This document shows positions 27,278-36,170 of a stretch of DNA of 64,000 nucleotides, one piece after another. Source of the DNA: LMUY01 sp965276785 (lineage in GTDB: Bacteria > Pseudomonadota > Alphaproteobacteria > Acetobacterales > Acetobacteraceae); contig OZ255629.1 in the NCBI GenBank assembly GCA_965276785.1, positions 62,001 through 126,000 of the forward strand, given 5' to 3'. A program made the position numbers and the translations under genes. Under the pieces are notes generated by a model that ran no database searches, was not told where the DNA came from, and saw nothing but the letters and a program-made list of their open reading frames with translations. Numbering within the stretch: position 1 is the stretch's first letter; the number at the start of each line of letters is the position of its first letter.

Positions 27278-28429
27278 ATGCCTGATATCTCCCTTGAGCC
27301 CGTTGCCAACCCGGCCCTGCTGCCCGCCGGGTTTCGTGACCTGCTGCCGCCCGCCGCGGAAACCGAGGCGGCAGCGGTGGAGGTGGTGATGGCTGCCGTC
27401 GCCTCGCATGGCTACGAGCGTATCAAGCCACCCTTAATAGAGTTTGAAGATGGCCTGCTTGCCGGCTCCGGCGCAGCAACGGCAGACCAAATCTTCCGTC
27501 TCATGGACCCGGATTCGCACCGGATGATGGGCGTTCGTGCAGACATGACCCCGCAAGTCGCCCGCATCGCCACCACCCGGCTCGGGGGCGTGCCGCGCCC
27601 GTTGCGCCTGAGCTACGCTGGGCAGTGCCTGCTTTCCCGCGGCAGCCAAATCCTGCCCGACCGCCAAGTCGCCCAAGCCGGTTTTGAGCTAATCGGCTGC
27701 GATAGCCTTGCCGCCGACGCCGAGATGGTGCTGGTCGGCGCCGACGCGCTGGCGGCGCTCGGCCTCACCCGGGTGAGCTTCGACCTCACTCTGCCGCGGT
27801 TGGCGCCGACATTGCTGGACGAAGCCGGCTTTGCGGGCCCGGCGCGTACCGCGCTGCTTCGCGCGTTGGATCGCAAGGACATCGCTTCCGTCATGCAGCA
27901 AGGCGGCCGTCTCGCCGGAACGCTGAGCGAGTTGTTGCTGACCGCCGGGATCGCCGGCCCCGCGCTGACACGGCTGGAGCGGTTGGACCTGCCGCCGGCA
28001 TCGGCCGCGCTGTGCCAACGCCTGGCCGCGACGGTGCGCGCAATCCAAACGCGCGCGCCGGGCCTGAAGCTGACCGTCGATCCGCTCGAGTTCCGCGACC
28101 TGCCCTATCACACCGGGGTTTGCATGGCCGTCTATGCGCTCGGTTTCCCTGAGGTGCTCGGCCGCGGCGGCCGCTACCTTTGTGGCGAGGACGAGCCCGC
28201 GACCGGGTTGACGCTTTATCCAGACCCAATCCTGCGCGCGTGCCACCCGCCGCCGCCGCGCAGCCGCGTGTTTGTCCCCGTCGGCACCGATCAAGCCGCT
28301 GCCGCCAGGCTTCGTGCCCAAGGTCATGCGACCGTCGCCGCGTTGGATCCAGTGGAAGACGTGGCAGCCGAGGCGTGCCGCCTCCATTGCACCCACATCC
28401 TGCGCGATGGTTCGGCGGTTGCGCTTTAA
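27278..28429 (+). CDS. hisZ: ATP phosphoribosyltransferase regulatory subunit
   Basis: A 383-residue class II histidyl-tRNA synthetase-like protein of HisZ type: PAGFRDLLPPAAETEAAAVE at the N-terminus, FRLMDPDSHRMMGVRADMT as motif 2 and YHTGVCMAVYALGFPEVLGRGGRY as motif 3 region. HisZ has no aminoacylation activity; it activates the short form of HisG in the first step of histidine synthesis. That implies the genome has a short HisG elsewhere. It follows serC after 9 bases and precedes purA by 18. Confidence 0.93.
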   Translation: MPDISLEPVANPALLPAGFRDLLPPAAETEAAAVEVVMAAVASHGYERIKPPLIEFEDGLLAGSGAATADQIFRLMDPDSHRMMGVRADMTPQVARIATTRLGGVPRPLRLSYAGQCLLSRGSQILPDRQVAQAGFELIGCDSLAADAEMVLVGADALAALGLTRVSFDLTLPRLAPTLLDEAGFAGPARTALLRALDRKDIASVMQQGGRLAGTLSELLLTAGIAGPALTRLERLDLPPASAALCQRLAATVRAIQTRAPGLKLTVDPLEFRDLPYHTGVCMAVYALGFPEVLGRGGRYLCGEDEPATGLTLYPDPILRACHPPPPRSRVFVPVGTDQAAAARLRAQGHATVAALDPVEDVAAEACRLHCTHILRDGSAVAL

Positions 28430-28447
28430 CCGAATTTTAGGACAGTC

Positions 28448-29737
28448 ATGGCAAACGTCACGGTGATCGGCGCCCAATGGGGCGACGAGGGCAAGGGAAA
28501 GGTGGTGGATTGGCTCGCCAGCCGGGCCGATATCGTGGTGCGCTTCCAAGGCGGGCACAACGCCGGGCACACGCTGGTGGTTGGAAACCAAACATATCGG
28601 TTGAGCTTGCTACCCTCCGGTTTGGTGCGGGGCAAGCTCGGCGTCATCGGCAATGGCGTCGTGGTGGACCCGGTGGCCTTGCTCGCCGAGATGGACCGTG
28701 TTCGCGAGCAAGGGCTGGATGTATCGCCTGCCAGCTTGCGCATCGCCGACAATGCCGTGCTGATCCTGCCCTTGCATGCGGCGCTCGACCGGGCCCGCGA
28801 AGAGGCTCGCGGAGAGCGCAAGATCGGCACCACGGGGCGCGGCATCGGTCCGGCCTACGAAGACAAGGTCGCACGCCGGGCCATCCGCGTCTGTGATTTG
28901 GCGGAGCCGCAAACCCTGGCGGACAAGCTGGACGAACTGCTGCTCCACCACAACACGCTGCTGCGCGGCTTGGGTGCGCAGACGTTTGAGAAGCAGGCGC
29001 TGTTGGAAGGCCTGCTAGCGCTGGCCCCGCGCATCTTGCCCCATGTCGAGCCCGTTTGGCTCCGGCTGGATGAGGCCCGCCGCACCGGGCAGCGCATCCT
29101 GTTCGAGGGCGCTCAGGCGGTGATGCTGGATGTCGATCATGGCACCTACCCGTTTGTCACCAGCAGCAACACCATCGCAGCGACAGCCGCCAGCGGGTCT
29201 GGCATGGCGCCGGCGGCTGTCGGTTTCGTTCTCGGGATCGCCAAGGCCTATTGCACCCGAGTCGGCAGCGGCCCGTTTCCCACCGAACTGGCGGACAGCA
29301 CCGGCCGTCTGTTGGGCGAGCGCGGGCACGAGTTCGGCACCGTGACTGGCCGGCCGCGCCGTTGTGGCTGGTTCGACGCTGCTATGGTGCGCCAAGCGAT
29401 CAAGGTCGGCGGGATCACCGGCCTGGCGCTCACCAAGCTCGATGTCTTGGACGGATTGCCCGAGTTAAGGATTTGCACCGGTTATGAGGTGGACGGCACC
29501 GTATGGCGCCATCTTCCGGCCGCTCCCCGTATGCAGGCCGCGGCCCGGCCGGTTTTCGAGGCCATCGAAGGCTGGTCCGGCTCAACTCGGGGGGCACGGT
29601 CGTGGGCCGACCTGCCGGCGCAAGCGATTAAATACGTTCGCCGTATTGAAGAACTGGTCGAGGCGCCGGTGACCATGCTGTCGACCAGCCCGGAGCGGGA
29701 CGACACGATTCTCATGCGCGACCCGTTCGAGGGCTAG
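28448..29737 (+). CDS. purA: Adenylosuccinate synthetase
   Basis: A 429-residue, full-length PurA. The P-loop is VIGAQWGDEGKGK right at the start, followed by RFQGGHNAGHT and the IMP-site RKIGTTGRGIGPAYEDK. The PFVTSSNT and TVTGRPRRCGWFD segments are also diagnostic. It condenses IMP with aspartate using GTP, the committed step to AMP. Third gene of serC-hisZ-purA. Confidence 0.97.
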   Translation: MANVTVIGAQWGDEGKGKVVDWLASRADIVVRFQGGHNAGHTLVVGNQTYRLSLLPSGLVRGKLGVIGNGVVVDPVALLAEMDRVREQGLDVSPASLRIADNAVLILPLHAALDRAREEARGERKIGTTGRGIGPAYEDKVARRAIRVCDLAEPQTLADKLDELLLHHNTLLRGLGAQTFEKQALLEGLLALAPRILPHVEPVWLRLDEARRTGQRILFEGAQAVMLDVDHGTYPFVTSSNTIAATAASGSGMAPAAVGFVLGIAKAYCTRVGSGPFPTELADSTGRLLGERGHEFGTVTGRPRRCGWFDAAMVRQAIKVGGITGLALTKLDVLDGLPELRICTGYEVDGTVWRHLPAAPRMQAAARPVFEAIEGWSGSTRGARSWADLPAQAIKYVRRIEELVEAPVTMLSTSPERDDTILMRDPFEG

Positions 29738-29806
29738 GGTGGTCGGCTACACGCTTTGTTAACTCTCGCGGGAGAGAATGACGCCATCCAGGTCGAGTAG
29801 GCCAGA

Positions 29807-31795
29807 ATGGCAAATCCCCCGGCAATTTCCGCCTCAGGTCCCGGCCTGTTTGGCGGCGCCTATCGCATCGCGTTCGATCAAGTGCTGCCCGGCGTCGCAC
29901 CCCCGCTCACCGCGTATGCCGCGCACGGTGAACGCGCCGGAGACACGGGGCTCATGGCGGTGTCGGTCGCCAGGGGGTGGTCTGCGCGCCCGCGTGCGCT
30001 CGTTGGCCTCACCGGCGCAGCGGTGCCAAACCTCATCACACCGCTTGCCCATGGTCCGGGGCTGCTGCCATCGGGAGAGGGAGGATACTTCGTCATTTCC
30101 CGCGCCCCGCAGGGTGCGTCGCTGGCGGCCGCGCTTCGCCCCTGGGCGGAGGCGGATTTGCTGCAGAACCTGTTGCGCCCCCTTGCCACCGTGCTGGCAG
30201 AGCTGCAGGAGCGCAACCTCACTCACCGTTCGCTCCGGCTGGACAACCTATTTCAGCTCGAGCAACGCGGGCCCGTGACGGCCGGACAAGCCTGGGCAGC
30301 GCCCCCTGCAAGCGCCCAGCCCGATTGGCTGGAGCCGCCGTATTCGGCCAGTTGCCTGCCCTGCGGCCGCGGCAACGGCTCTATCGCAGACGATGTCTAC
30401 GCACTGGGTGCGATCATGGTCATGCTGGCCATCGGGGCAAACCCCTTGGAAGGCCTTGCGCCGGATGAAATCCTACAGCGCAAGCTCGAGCTTGGCAGCT
30501 ATGCCGCCCTCATCGGAACGCATCGTCTGCCGACAATGATTGCCGACTTGGCGCGGGGCATGCTGGCCGACGATCCGGAGCACCGGCCATCGCCGGTCTT
30601 GCTTAACGATCCCCAGGCCGCCCGTGCCCGCCGAATTGCTGCCCGTCCGCTCCGCCGCTCGCCCCGCCCGATTGAACTCGGCGGCTATTCCGCATCGACG
30701 GCGCGTACGCTTGCCTCCGCGATCAAGCGCCATCCGGGCCAGGCGGTGGCGCTGCTTCGCAGCGGAGGCATCGATCGTTGGTTACGCCGGGGCCTCGGCG
30801 ACAGTCAGATCGCCAGCTTGATCGATGAGGCGGTGAAGCTGCGCGAGAATGACGCTGCCCACGGCGATGGCCGGGCCGATGCGCAGCTCATCGTCCGCGT
30901 CGTCGCGCTCCTAGATCCGTTGGCGCCACTCACATGGCGGTCGGTCTCACTCTGGCCGGACGGGCTGGGCTCGGCATTGGACCATGCGCTGCTGCACGAT
31001 CAGGGCACGGTGGAACCATTGTGCGAAGTGGCGGCTCGCCAGGTGATCCGCCTTTGGGGCGAGCGAAGGCCCATGCGGGATACCGCGCTGGCTCGGCTCG
31101 AGGCTAAGGACGTCGCCAGCTGGGCTCAGGTCATTCAGGGCGAGGGGGGCGCCCTCCGCCTGCACTACATGCTGAATGTGCTGTCTCCATGCGAATCGCC
31201 GTCTCTCGGGCGGCGCTGGATTACGCGGCTTCAGGAGTTTTTGCCCGCCCTGGAGTGGACTGCCGGGCAGGCGGGCCGAGGTGACCGGCCGCTCGTGGAC
31301 TCGCACCTTGCCGCCTTCATAGCAGCCCGGCGGGACGAGCGTCTGGACGTTGACCTAAGCCAACTTTGCGGTGCGCTCTCTTCGACCGATCCGATGTCGC
31401 ATATTCGTCTGCTGGCACGACTGCAGCACAAGCTGCACCACGAAAACCTTCCATACCTCAGCAAATGGGCTGCCGAAGCAGCCAAACCGCTGCTCGACAT
31501 CTTCAGCAGCCGATCCCGTCGAGAGCACTTGACCGCGACCCTGGACGCAATGTCGGCAGCTGGACAGCTGCCGCCTATTGTAGCCCTAATGGATGACACG
31601 ACAGAGTTGGCGGCTGACGAGCGCGGCCTTGCTGCGGCCCGCGTCCGGATTACCGCGATCGATGCCTCGTTGGCTGCCGTGGAGGCGTCACGGCAAGAAC
31701 GGCCATTTCGGGCACGGCGGCTGTCGCAGGATGTAGCGGGTGCGCTTGGGCTACTCGCTTGCGTGGTCGCTCTCGCGTTCGCGGTGTTTGCCTGA
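29807..31795 (+). CDS. Membrane-anchored pseudokinase
   Basis: A 662-residue protein. The first ~280 residues resemble a Ser/Thr kinase fold: the catalytic-loop position reads NLTHRSLRLDNLF, where the essential HRD aspartate is Ser, and the helix-F region reads ADDVYALGAIMVML. I cannot find a glycine loop, VAIK lysine or DFG motif, so phosphotransfer is unlikely. The middle is helical, and one C-terminal transmembrane segment (ALGLLACVVALAFAVFA) anchors it. The stop overlaps the next start (TGATG). Such proteins occur next to purA in related genomes as far as I recall; function unknown. Confidence 0.7.
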   Translation: MANPPAISASGPGLFGGAYRIAFDQVLPGVAPPLTAYAAHGERAGDTGLMAVSVARGWSARPRALVGLTGAAVPNLITPLAHGPGLLPSGEGGYFVISRAPQGASLAAALRPWAEADLLQNLLRPLATVLAELQERNLTHRSLRLDNLFQLEQRGPVTAGQAWAAPPASAQPDWLEPPYSASCLPCGRGNGSIADDVYALGAIMVMLAIGANPLEGLAPDEILQRKLELGSYAALIGTHRLPTMIADLARGMLADDPEHRPSPVLLNDPQAARARRIAARPLRRSPRPIELGGYSASTARTLASAIKRHPGQAVALLRSGGIDRWLRRGLGDSQIASLIDEAVKLRENDAAHGDGRADAQLIVRVVALLDPLAPLTWRSVSLWPDGLGSALDHALLHDQGTVEPLCEVAARQVIRLWGERRPMRDTALARLEAKDVASWAQVIQGEGGALRLHYMLNVLSPCESPSLGRRWITRLQEFLPALEWTAGQAGRGDRPLVDSHLAAFIAARRDERLDVDLSQLCGALSSTDPMSHIRLLARLQHKLHHENLPYLSKWAAEAAKPLLDIFSSRSRREHLTATLDAMSAAGQLPPIVALMDDTTELAADERGLAAARVRITAIDASLAAVEASRQERPFRARRLSQDVAGALGLLACVVALAFAVFA

Positions 31796-32238
31796 TGGCT
31801 AAGTCCAGGCCGACTGCAGCGCCGGGGCGATCCTTTCTGTGGCTGCAAGGCGCGGTTTGCGGCGCCATTGTCGTTATGGCGCCGGGCACCGCGCTGGTGG
31901 CCACCACACTGCTCGCAGCCTGCCTGGCGATGTTCGCTTTCGAGCAAACAGCTGGCCGTCCAATCACGCGGTCTATGCTGCTAATGGGTGCCGCCACCGC
32001 ACTCTCGCCGCTTCAGCATCTCTGGGCGCATGGCGGTTCGCTCGATGCGGCAATCGACGTGCTGAGCGACCCGATGGTGCCGCTGTGGTCGTGGGTGGCC
32101 AGCGGCTCGGCTTGGCTGATTGGTCAGCTTTGGGAGGTCGTCTCGGTGTTCGTCATGCAAAAATCCGATGACCATACCAGCCATCGGCTCCAGGAGGAAC
32201 GTGCCAAGCTGCTGGAAGAATGGCGGAACACGCGATAA
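31795..32238 (+). CDS. Membrane protein paired with the pseudokinase
   Basis: A 147-residue protein with two membrane segments near the N-terminus (LQGAVCGAIVVMAPGTALV and TTLLAACLAMFAF), a less hydrophobic central part and a charged coiled C-terminus (HRLQEERAKLLEEWRNTR). ATG 31795 shares one base with the pseudokinase stop, so the two are translated together and probably form a complex. No family is recognised. Confidence 0.65.
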   Translation: MAKSRPTAAPGRSFLWLQGAVCGAIVVMAPGTALVATTLLAACLAMFAFEQTAGRPITRSMLLMGAATALSPLQHLWAHGGSLDAAIDVLSDPMVPLWSWVASGSAWLIGQLWEVVSVFVMQKSDDHTSHRLQEERAKLLEEWRNTR

Positions 32239-32247
32239 CGGCGTCAT

Positions 32248-32274
32248 CGTCCGGGCACTCACGGTGCCCGGACG
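32248..32274. terminator. Bidirectional hairpin between convergent genes
   Basis: A perfect 11-bp stem (CGTCCGGGCAC paired with GTGCCCGGACG) with a 5-base loop sits between the end of the plus-strand pair and the end of rpoH. It lacks a U-tract, but its position between two convergent stops 47 bases apart fits a terminator acting on both strands. Confidence 0.65.
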
Positions 32275-32285
32275 GCTCCTCTGGA

Positions 32286-33218
32286 TCAAGCTGCCAGTGG
32301 CACAGCGAGCCGTTGCTCAACCACTTGCTGCTTCATCGACTTTTGCAGTTTCTCAAACGCACGCACCTCGATCTGCCGTACCCGCTCCCGTGAGATGCCG
32401 TATTGCTGCGAAAGCTCTTCCAGAGTGGTCGGGTTATCCTTCAATCGACGCTCAATGAGGATGTGTCTCTCACGCTCGTTGAGCGTGCGAAGCGCGTTGG
32501 ACAACAATGCCTTGCGGCTGGAAAGCTCCTCCCGGTCAGCCAATTCGGACTCTTGACTCTGACCCTCATCGACCAACCAGTCCTGCCATTCGCCCTCGCT
32601 ATCTGCCCGCACAGGGGCATTCAGGCTATGATCGGGCGCGGCGAGGCGGCGATTCATGCTGATGACATCCTGCTCCGGCACCTGTAGCACTCGCGAAATT
32701 TTCGCCACATGTTCCGGCCTCAGGTCACCGTCGTCGATCGCCTGCATCTGGCCCTTCAACCGGCGAAGATTGAAGAATAACTTCTTTTGAGCGGCGGTCG
32801 TGCCCATCTTAACCAACGACCAGCTGTGTAGGATGTATTCCTGAATGGCTGCGCGGATCCACCACATCGCATAGGTCGCAAGGCGAAAGCCACGATCCGG
32901 GTCAAACCGCTTGACCGCTTGCATCATACCGACGTTACCTTCGCTGATCAGCTCACCGACGGGAAGACCATAGCCGCGGTAACCCATGGCAATTTTAGCG
33001 ACGAGGCGAAGATGGGAGGTTACAAGCTTATGCGCGGCATCCATATCCTCATGGTCACGCCACGCTTTCGATAGTGCCAACTCCTCATCAGGAGCAAGCA
33101 TCGGAAACTTACGGATTTCCTGTAAGTAACGGGATAGATTGCCCTCGGGGGCAATATTCACAATCGCAGAGGCCACCACCCGGCTCCTTCCATCCTCGAC
33201 TTCACCACGCCCACCCAT
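32286..33218 (-). CDS. rpoH: Heat-shock sigma factor sigma-32
   Basis: A 310-residue sigma-70-family factor of RpoH type. Region 2 has LVTSHLRLVAKIAMGYRGYG and DLISEGN-like LISEGNVGMMQAVKRFDP, followed by the highly conserved -10-binding FRLATYAMWWIRAAIQEYIL. The RpoH box region FFNLRRLKGQ follows directly. Region 4 ends RERVRQIEVRAFEKLQKSM. I chose ATG 33218; the longer frame has no supporting site. It directs RNA polymerase to heat-shock promoters. It lies downstream of the pseudouridine synthase gene on the same strand. Confidence 0.93.
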   Translation of the reverse strand: MGGRGEVEDGRSRVVASAIVNIAPEGNLSRYLQEIRKFPMLAPDEELALSKAWRDHEDMDAAHKLVTSHLRLVAKIAMGYRGYGLPVGELISEGNVGMMQAVKRFDPDRGFRLATYAMWWIRAAIQEYILHSWSLVKMGTTAAQKKLFFNLRRLKGQMQAIDDGDLRPEHVAKISRVLQVPEQDVISMNRRLAAPDHSLNAPVRADSEGEWQDWLVDEGQSQESELADREELSSRKALLSNALRTLNERERHILIERRLKDNPTTLEELSQQYGISRERVRQIEVRAFEKLQKSMKQQVVEQRLAVPLAA

Positions 33219-33386
33219 TACGGCGAAGGCCTGTTCTGGTTGCAGCCGAGGACCGCATTGATGCACTGCAGCACCTCACAGCTCGGAGATCGCCCCAACA
33301 AGCGGCAGCGATAAGGAGCTTGGCACCTTCCCGGGCATCGTCGGGACCGAACACGGTATTATCCATACCGGACCGCGCCGGTCCTG

Positions 33387-34391
33387 TCAAGGCCGTTGCA
33401 ACAAACTCGGTTTCGACATGGCCTCCAAGGTGGTGAGCAAACGGCCGAAATCCTCGGGTGGCGCGGTCTCGAAGCGCAGTGGCTCACCATTGCGAGGGTG
33501 TCGGAACCCCAGGCTGGCCGCATGCAGGGCTTGCCGCGGAAAATCCAGCAACTCGCTTCGGACGGGGACAGGAAGCAGCCGGGCGGCAGCGGGAACGCGG
33601 CGGAGATAGACTGGATCGCCGATGATTGGATGACCCGCTGCGGCGAGGTGAACCCGGATCTGATGCGTTCGCCCGGTCGCAAGGCGGCATTCCACCTGGG
33701 CCGCCGCCAAGCCCCAAGCTCGCCTCACCCTGTAGAGTGTCAGCGCCGCCTTGCCGCCACGAGCGACGACCGCCATGCGCTTGCGATCCTTGGGGTCCCG
33801 CCCAATCGCACCGGTGAGCCCGCCCTCGGCCGGCGACGGCACAGCCCAGCAGAGCGCGAGATAGCTGCGCTGCAAGTCTCGGGAGGCGAATGCGGCCGAC
33901 AGCGCAGCCATCGCGAGCTCACTTTTCGCCACCACCATGACCCCTGAGGTGTCCTTGTCCAGCCGATGGACGATACCGGGCCGCCTTTCGCCGCCAATGC
34001 CCGGCAAGCTGTCGCCGCAATGCGCCAGCAACGCGTTGACCAACGTGTGGTCGGGATTGCCCGGCGCCGGATGCACGACCAGGCCAGCAGGCTTGTTGAG
34101 CACCAGCAGGTCGGCATCCTCGAACAGAATCGCGAGGTCGGCGGCCTGCGGTTGGGGCGAAGCGGGCAAGGGTGGCGGCTGGTGGAGTAGGTAGTGTTGG
34201 CCCGGCTCAACCGTTCGTGCCGGGTCGGTGATAACACCGCCGGCCACCGACGCTTGGCCGCCCTGGATCAGCCTCTTGACGCGGGAGCGTGAAATCGTGC
34301 CGATCGCCCGGGCGAGAAAGCTATCGACTCGCTGGCCGGCATCCTGCGGCCCGGCGGTGATGCATTGGGCGTTATCCGGCCGACAGGTCAT
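33387..34391 (-). CDS. 23S rRNA pseudouridine synthase, RluC/RluD family
   Basis: A 334-residue protein with an N-terminal S4 RNA-binding domain (DSFLARAIGTISRSRVKRLI) and the RluA-type catalytic domain. The catalytic aspartate is in GIVHRLDKDTSGVMVVAK, preceded by LVLNKPAGLVVHP, and TGRTHQIRVHLAAAGHPI is the third family motif. It isomerises uridines in large-subunit rRNA. The RluD-like layout with S4 domain fits, but RluC is not excluded. It lies upstream of rpoH on the same strand. Confidence 0.9.
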   Translation of the reverse strand: MTCRPDNAQCITAGPQDAGQRVDSFLARAIGTISRSRVKRLIQGGQASVAGGVITDPARTVEPGQHYLLHQPPPLPASPQPQAADLAILFEDADLLVLNKPAGLVVHPAPGNPDHTLVNALLAHCGDSLPGIGGERRPGIVHRLDKDTSGVMVVAKSELAMAALSAAFASRDLQRSYLALCWAVPSPAEGGLTGAIGRDPKDRKRMAVVARGGKAALTLYRVRRAWGLAAAQVECRLATGRTHQIRVHLAAAGHPIIGDPVYLRRVPAAARLLPVPVRSELLDFPRQALHAASLGFRHPRNGEPLRFETAPPEDFGRLLTTLEAMSKPSLLQRP

Positions 34392-34437
34392 GGCCAGAGC
34401 CTAGCGGCGTTTGTGATGCAAGGGGAGAACCGATTTC

Positions 34438-34713
34438 GTGCGCGCTTTGGTGACGTTGGTGACGGTGATGGGCGTGCTAATCATCCTGGGAGTGGTCACG
34501 ATCGCGGTCACGATTGTCCATCGCTTGTCAGAGCCGGCCCTGACCGCTGGCGCCGAGACGTTGCTGGAGGAGCCAATGGGCACGAGAATGGCTGCAGTCG
34601 CGGCATCTGGGAATCGATTGGCGGTCGTGTTGTCCGGCGGCGGCCCGGACCGGCTGCTACTAATCGATCCGCAATCGGGCAAGGTGGTCGGCCGGCTTGC
34701 GCTGGCGCGATGA
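34438..34713 (+). CDS. Single-span membrane protein, DUF6476-like
   Basis: A 91-residue protein with one N-terminal transmembrane segment (ALVTLVTVMGVLIILGVVTIAVTIV) and a short periplasmic part with LAVVLSGGGPDRLLLIDPQSGKVV. The pattern matches small alphaproteobacterial proteins encoded next to the pseudouridine synthase/DUF2256 genes. It starts at GTG 34438 after AGGGGAG. Divergent from the pseudouridine synthase; its stop overlaps the DUF2256 start (ATGA). Confidence 0.75.
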   Translation: MRALVTLVTVMGVLIILGVVTIAVTIVHRLSEPALTAGAETLLEEPMGTRMAAVAASGNRLAVVLSGGGPDRLLLIDPQSGKVVGRLALAR

Positions 34714-34907
34714 GAAAGGCGGAGTTGCCGAAGAAGGTTTGCGCCGCGTGCGGCCGTCCGTTCGTCTGGCGCCGCAAGTGGGCGCGCGATTGGGAGCAGG
34801 TACGATACTGTTCCGATGCGTGCCGGCGTGGCCGTCGCCCTCGCGCGGGTGGCGATGCACTGAAGACTGGGCCGACCGGGGTTGCGAAGCCGGGCGGTTC
34901 GTCTTAA
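34710..34907 (+). CDS. DUF2256 zinc-ribbon-like protein, 65 aa
   Basis: A 65-residue basic protein with KVCAACGRPFVWRRKWARDW and VRYCSDACRRGRR, the four-Cys pattern of DUF2256. Family function is unknown; it probably binds zinc. ATG 34710 overlaps the previous stop by four bases. It ends 16 bases before tRNA-Glu and is the last chromosomal gene before the integrated elements. Confidence 0.8.
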   Translation: MRKAELPKKVCAACGRPFVWRRKWARDWEQVRYCSDACRRGRRPRAGGDALKTGPTGVAKPGGSS

Positions 34908-34923
34908 CAGGCCCTTCGGCTCA

Positions 34924-34999
34924 GTCCTGTTCGTCTAGAGGCCTAGGACACCGCCCTCTCACGGCGGTAACAGGGGTTCGAATCCCCTACGGGACGCCA
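34924..34999 (+). tRNA. tRNA-Glu (CTC)
   Basis: A 76-nt tRNA with a complete cloverleaf: acceptor GTCCTGT pairs with ACGGGAC, the anticodon stem CCGCC/GGCGG closes the 7-base loop CTCTCAC with anticodon CTC, the T arm is GGGGTTCGAATCCCC and CCA is encoded. It reads GAG codons. Its 3' 47 bases are the attachment site of the element to the right, and the gene stays intact after integration. Confidence 0.95.
34953..34999 (+). repeat. attL: 47-bp attachment core in tRNA-Glu
   Basis: The sequence from the anticodon stem to the encoded CCA is repeated without mismatch at 49932-49978. The flanking bases differ on both sides, so these 47 bases are the direct repeat made by site-specific integration into the tRNA 3' end. 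Confidence 0.93.
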
Positions 35000-35037
35000 A
35001 CGAAATCAATGAGTTAGCGGGTTTCTGGAGCGGCTAC

Positions 35038-35079
35038 GTCCAACATTCGGCCAATATACTGGCGTGGATTGGGTTGGAC
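35038..35079. repeat. Left-end inverted repeat GTCCAAC...GTTGGAC
   Basis: GTCCAAC (35038-35044) and GTTGGAC (35073-35079) face each other across 28 bases that include CCAATATAC. The same pair of arms, with an AATATAC between them, lies at 49809-49840 at the other end of the element. This suggests arm-type sites for the integrase or its directionality factor. Confidence 0.6.
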
Positions 35080-35136
35080 GGATACGGTAAATGCGAGGGT
35101 CAATCCCGCAGAGCGAACACGAAAGTTGAGCCGGAA

Positions 35137-35427
35137 ATGACATCCAAGGAATTGCCGCTCGGCGAAATCGTGGAGAACCTGAACGCGCCGGAGGTGTATT
35201 GCACCTCAGCCGCCCTATACTCTGCCGTCGCCGGCGTATTGACCGTTACCTTGCTCTCTTCACGGTTCGACAATTCAGTTGCCCCTGCAGTGCGGAAGCA
35301 GGTTGTTGTCGGAAGGCTATCCATGCCGGTGGGGGCCGCAGCCGATTTGGCAACGGCTCTTTACACTTTTCTCAGCGAGGCCGGCTTCAAATTTGTCAAG
35401 GCAGCCGAGAAGGAGCGCATGCAGTGA
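35137..35427 (+). CDS. Small protein of unknown function (DUF3467-like?), 96 aa
   Basis: It starts MTSKELPLGEIVENLNAPEV after GAGCCGGA and continues with VYCTSAALYSAVAGVLTVTL and RLSMPVGAAADLATALYTFL. The pattern of a beta-strand region, a proposed substrate-independent MP-type segment and a C-terminal helix reminds me of DUF3467-like small proteins, without certainty. It reads rightward, opposite to the phage genes, just inside the left attachment site, a place often used by cargo genes. Confidence 0.55.
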   Translation: MTSKELPLGEIVENLNAPEVYCTSAALYSAVAGVLTVTLLSSRFDNSVAPAVRKQVVVGRLSMPVGAAADLATALYTFLSEAGFKFVKAAEKERMQ

Positions 35428-35521
35428 AAGACCGGGCGCCATGTTGCTCCAAGCATCAACATGGCGCGAGATGTGATCGGTATGCCACAGAAAGTGGTGC
35501 GGCCTGCAAATAGGTTAACGG

Positions 35522-35827
35522 ATGGTTCAACCGCATCACTACCACGTCGAGGTCTATCGGCCGGCCGCTCGGAAGGTAGAGGCCCGCTATTCGGCCGATA
35601 CCTTTGCCGAAGCGAGTGCGTGGTTGGAGAGCCGCCTGCAAGCCGATCCGGCGATCATCGGCCGCCTGTTCGTCGCGAAGACGCTTTCATCGGACGAAAT
35701 AGCCTGGCTGGGAAAATGGCGGGTTGAGCGGACGTTAAACCCAAAGGGTGCGTGTCCGCAGCAGGCTTGCGCATCAGCACGAACCCTTGCCGCTCCAATC
35801 AATTGTCCATCGGTTCCGCGAGGCTAA
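35522..35827 (+). CDS. Hypothetical protein, 101 aa
   Basis: The first ~70 residues look like a compact alpha/beta unit (HHYHVEVYRPAARKVEARYS, then EASAWLESRLQADPAIIGRL and SSDEIAWLGKW). The tail after that is Cys/Ala/Pro-rich and may be read-through. No family is recognised. It overlaps the stop of the convergent secreted protein gene by four bases. Confidence 0.5.
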   Translation: MVQPHHYHVEVYRPAARKVEARYSADTFAEASAWLESRLQADPAIIGRLFVAKTLSSDEIAWLGKWRVERTLNPKGACPQQACASARTLAAPINCPSVPRG

Positions 35828-36063
35828 CGGTTATAAGGATTTTCGTAGGGGTTCTTTGTGCCCAGTTGCCCCGTAAACGGATTCACGTTCCCCTGGCTTG
35901 ACCAATTGTCCGGCCGCGAGCTGTCCGGATTGGTCTGGTAGTGTGGCTCTACATAGGTTCCGTTCTGCCGAGTGTAGCCGTTATCGTAGTGGTAGCCCTG
36001 GGCCATGGCCGGCACTGTCGCGAGCAGCAAACCGAGCGTCAAGAGTGCGGTGGTGTGCTTCAT
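35824..36063 (-). CDS. Small secreted protein, 79 aa
   Basis: A clear signal peptide (MKHTTALLTLGLLLATVPAMA, cleavage before QGYHYD) is followed by a Gly/Asn/Tyr/Pro-rich mature part of about 58 residues with GTYVEPHYQTNPDSSRPDNW and FTGQLGTKNPYENPY. Similar tiny exported proteins occur in many proteobacteria and phages with no known function. ATG 36063 is preferred over 36081 because GGAG lies upstream of it. Confidence 0.65.
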   Translation of the reverse strand: MKHTTALLTLGLLLATVPAMAQGYHYDNGYTRQNGTYVEPHYQTNPDSSRPDNWSSQGNVNPFTGQLGTKNPYENPYNR

Positions 36064-36170
36064 GCTGGCTGCTCCGTTCATTGCACAAGCATTATGTCAG
36101 CATCGCTGCGAATGCGATAGTAGGAAACGCTAGCCGCCCCACCCGTGAGGGGTGGGGGACGGCTGCCAGG

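Noticed and set aside
25220..27409. 729-codon minus-strand ORF
   Set aside because: It runs antisense across two unrelated well-supported genes (metallo-hydrolase and serC) and shows no motif.
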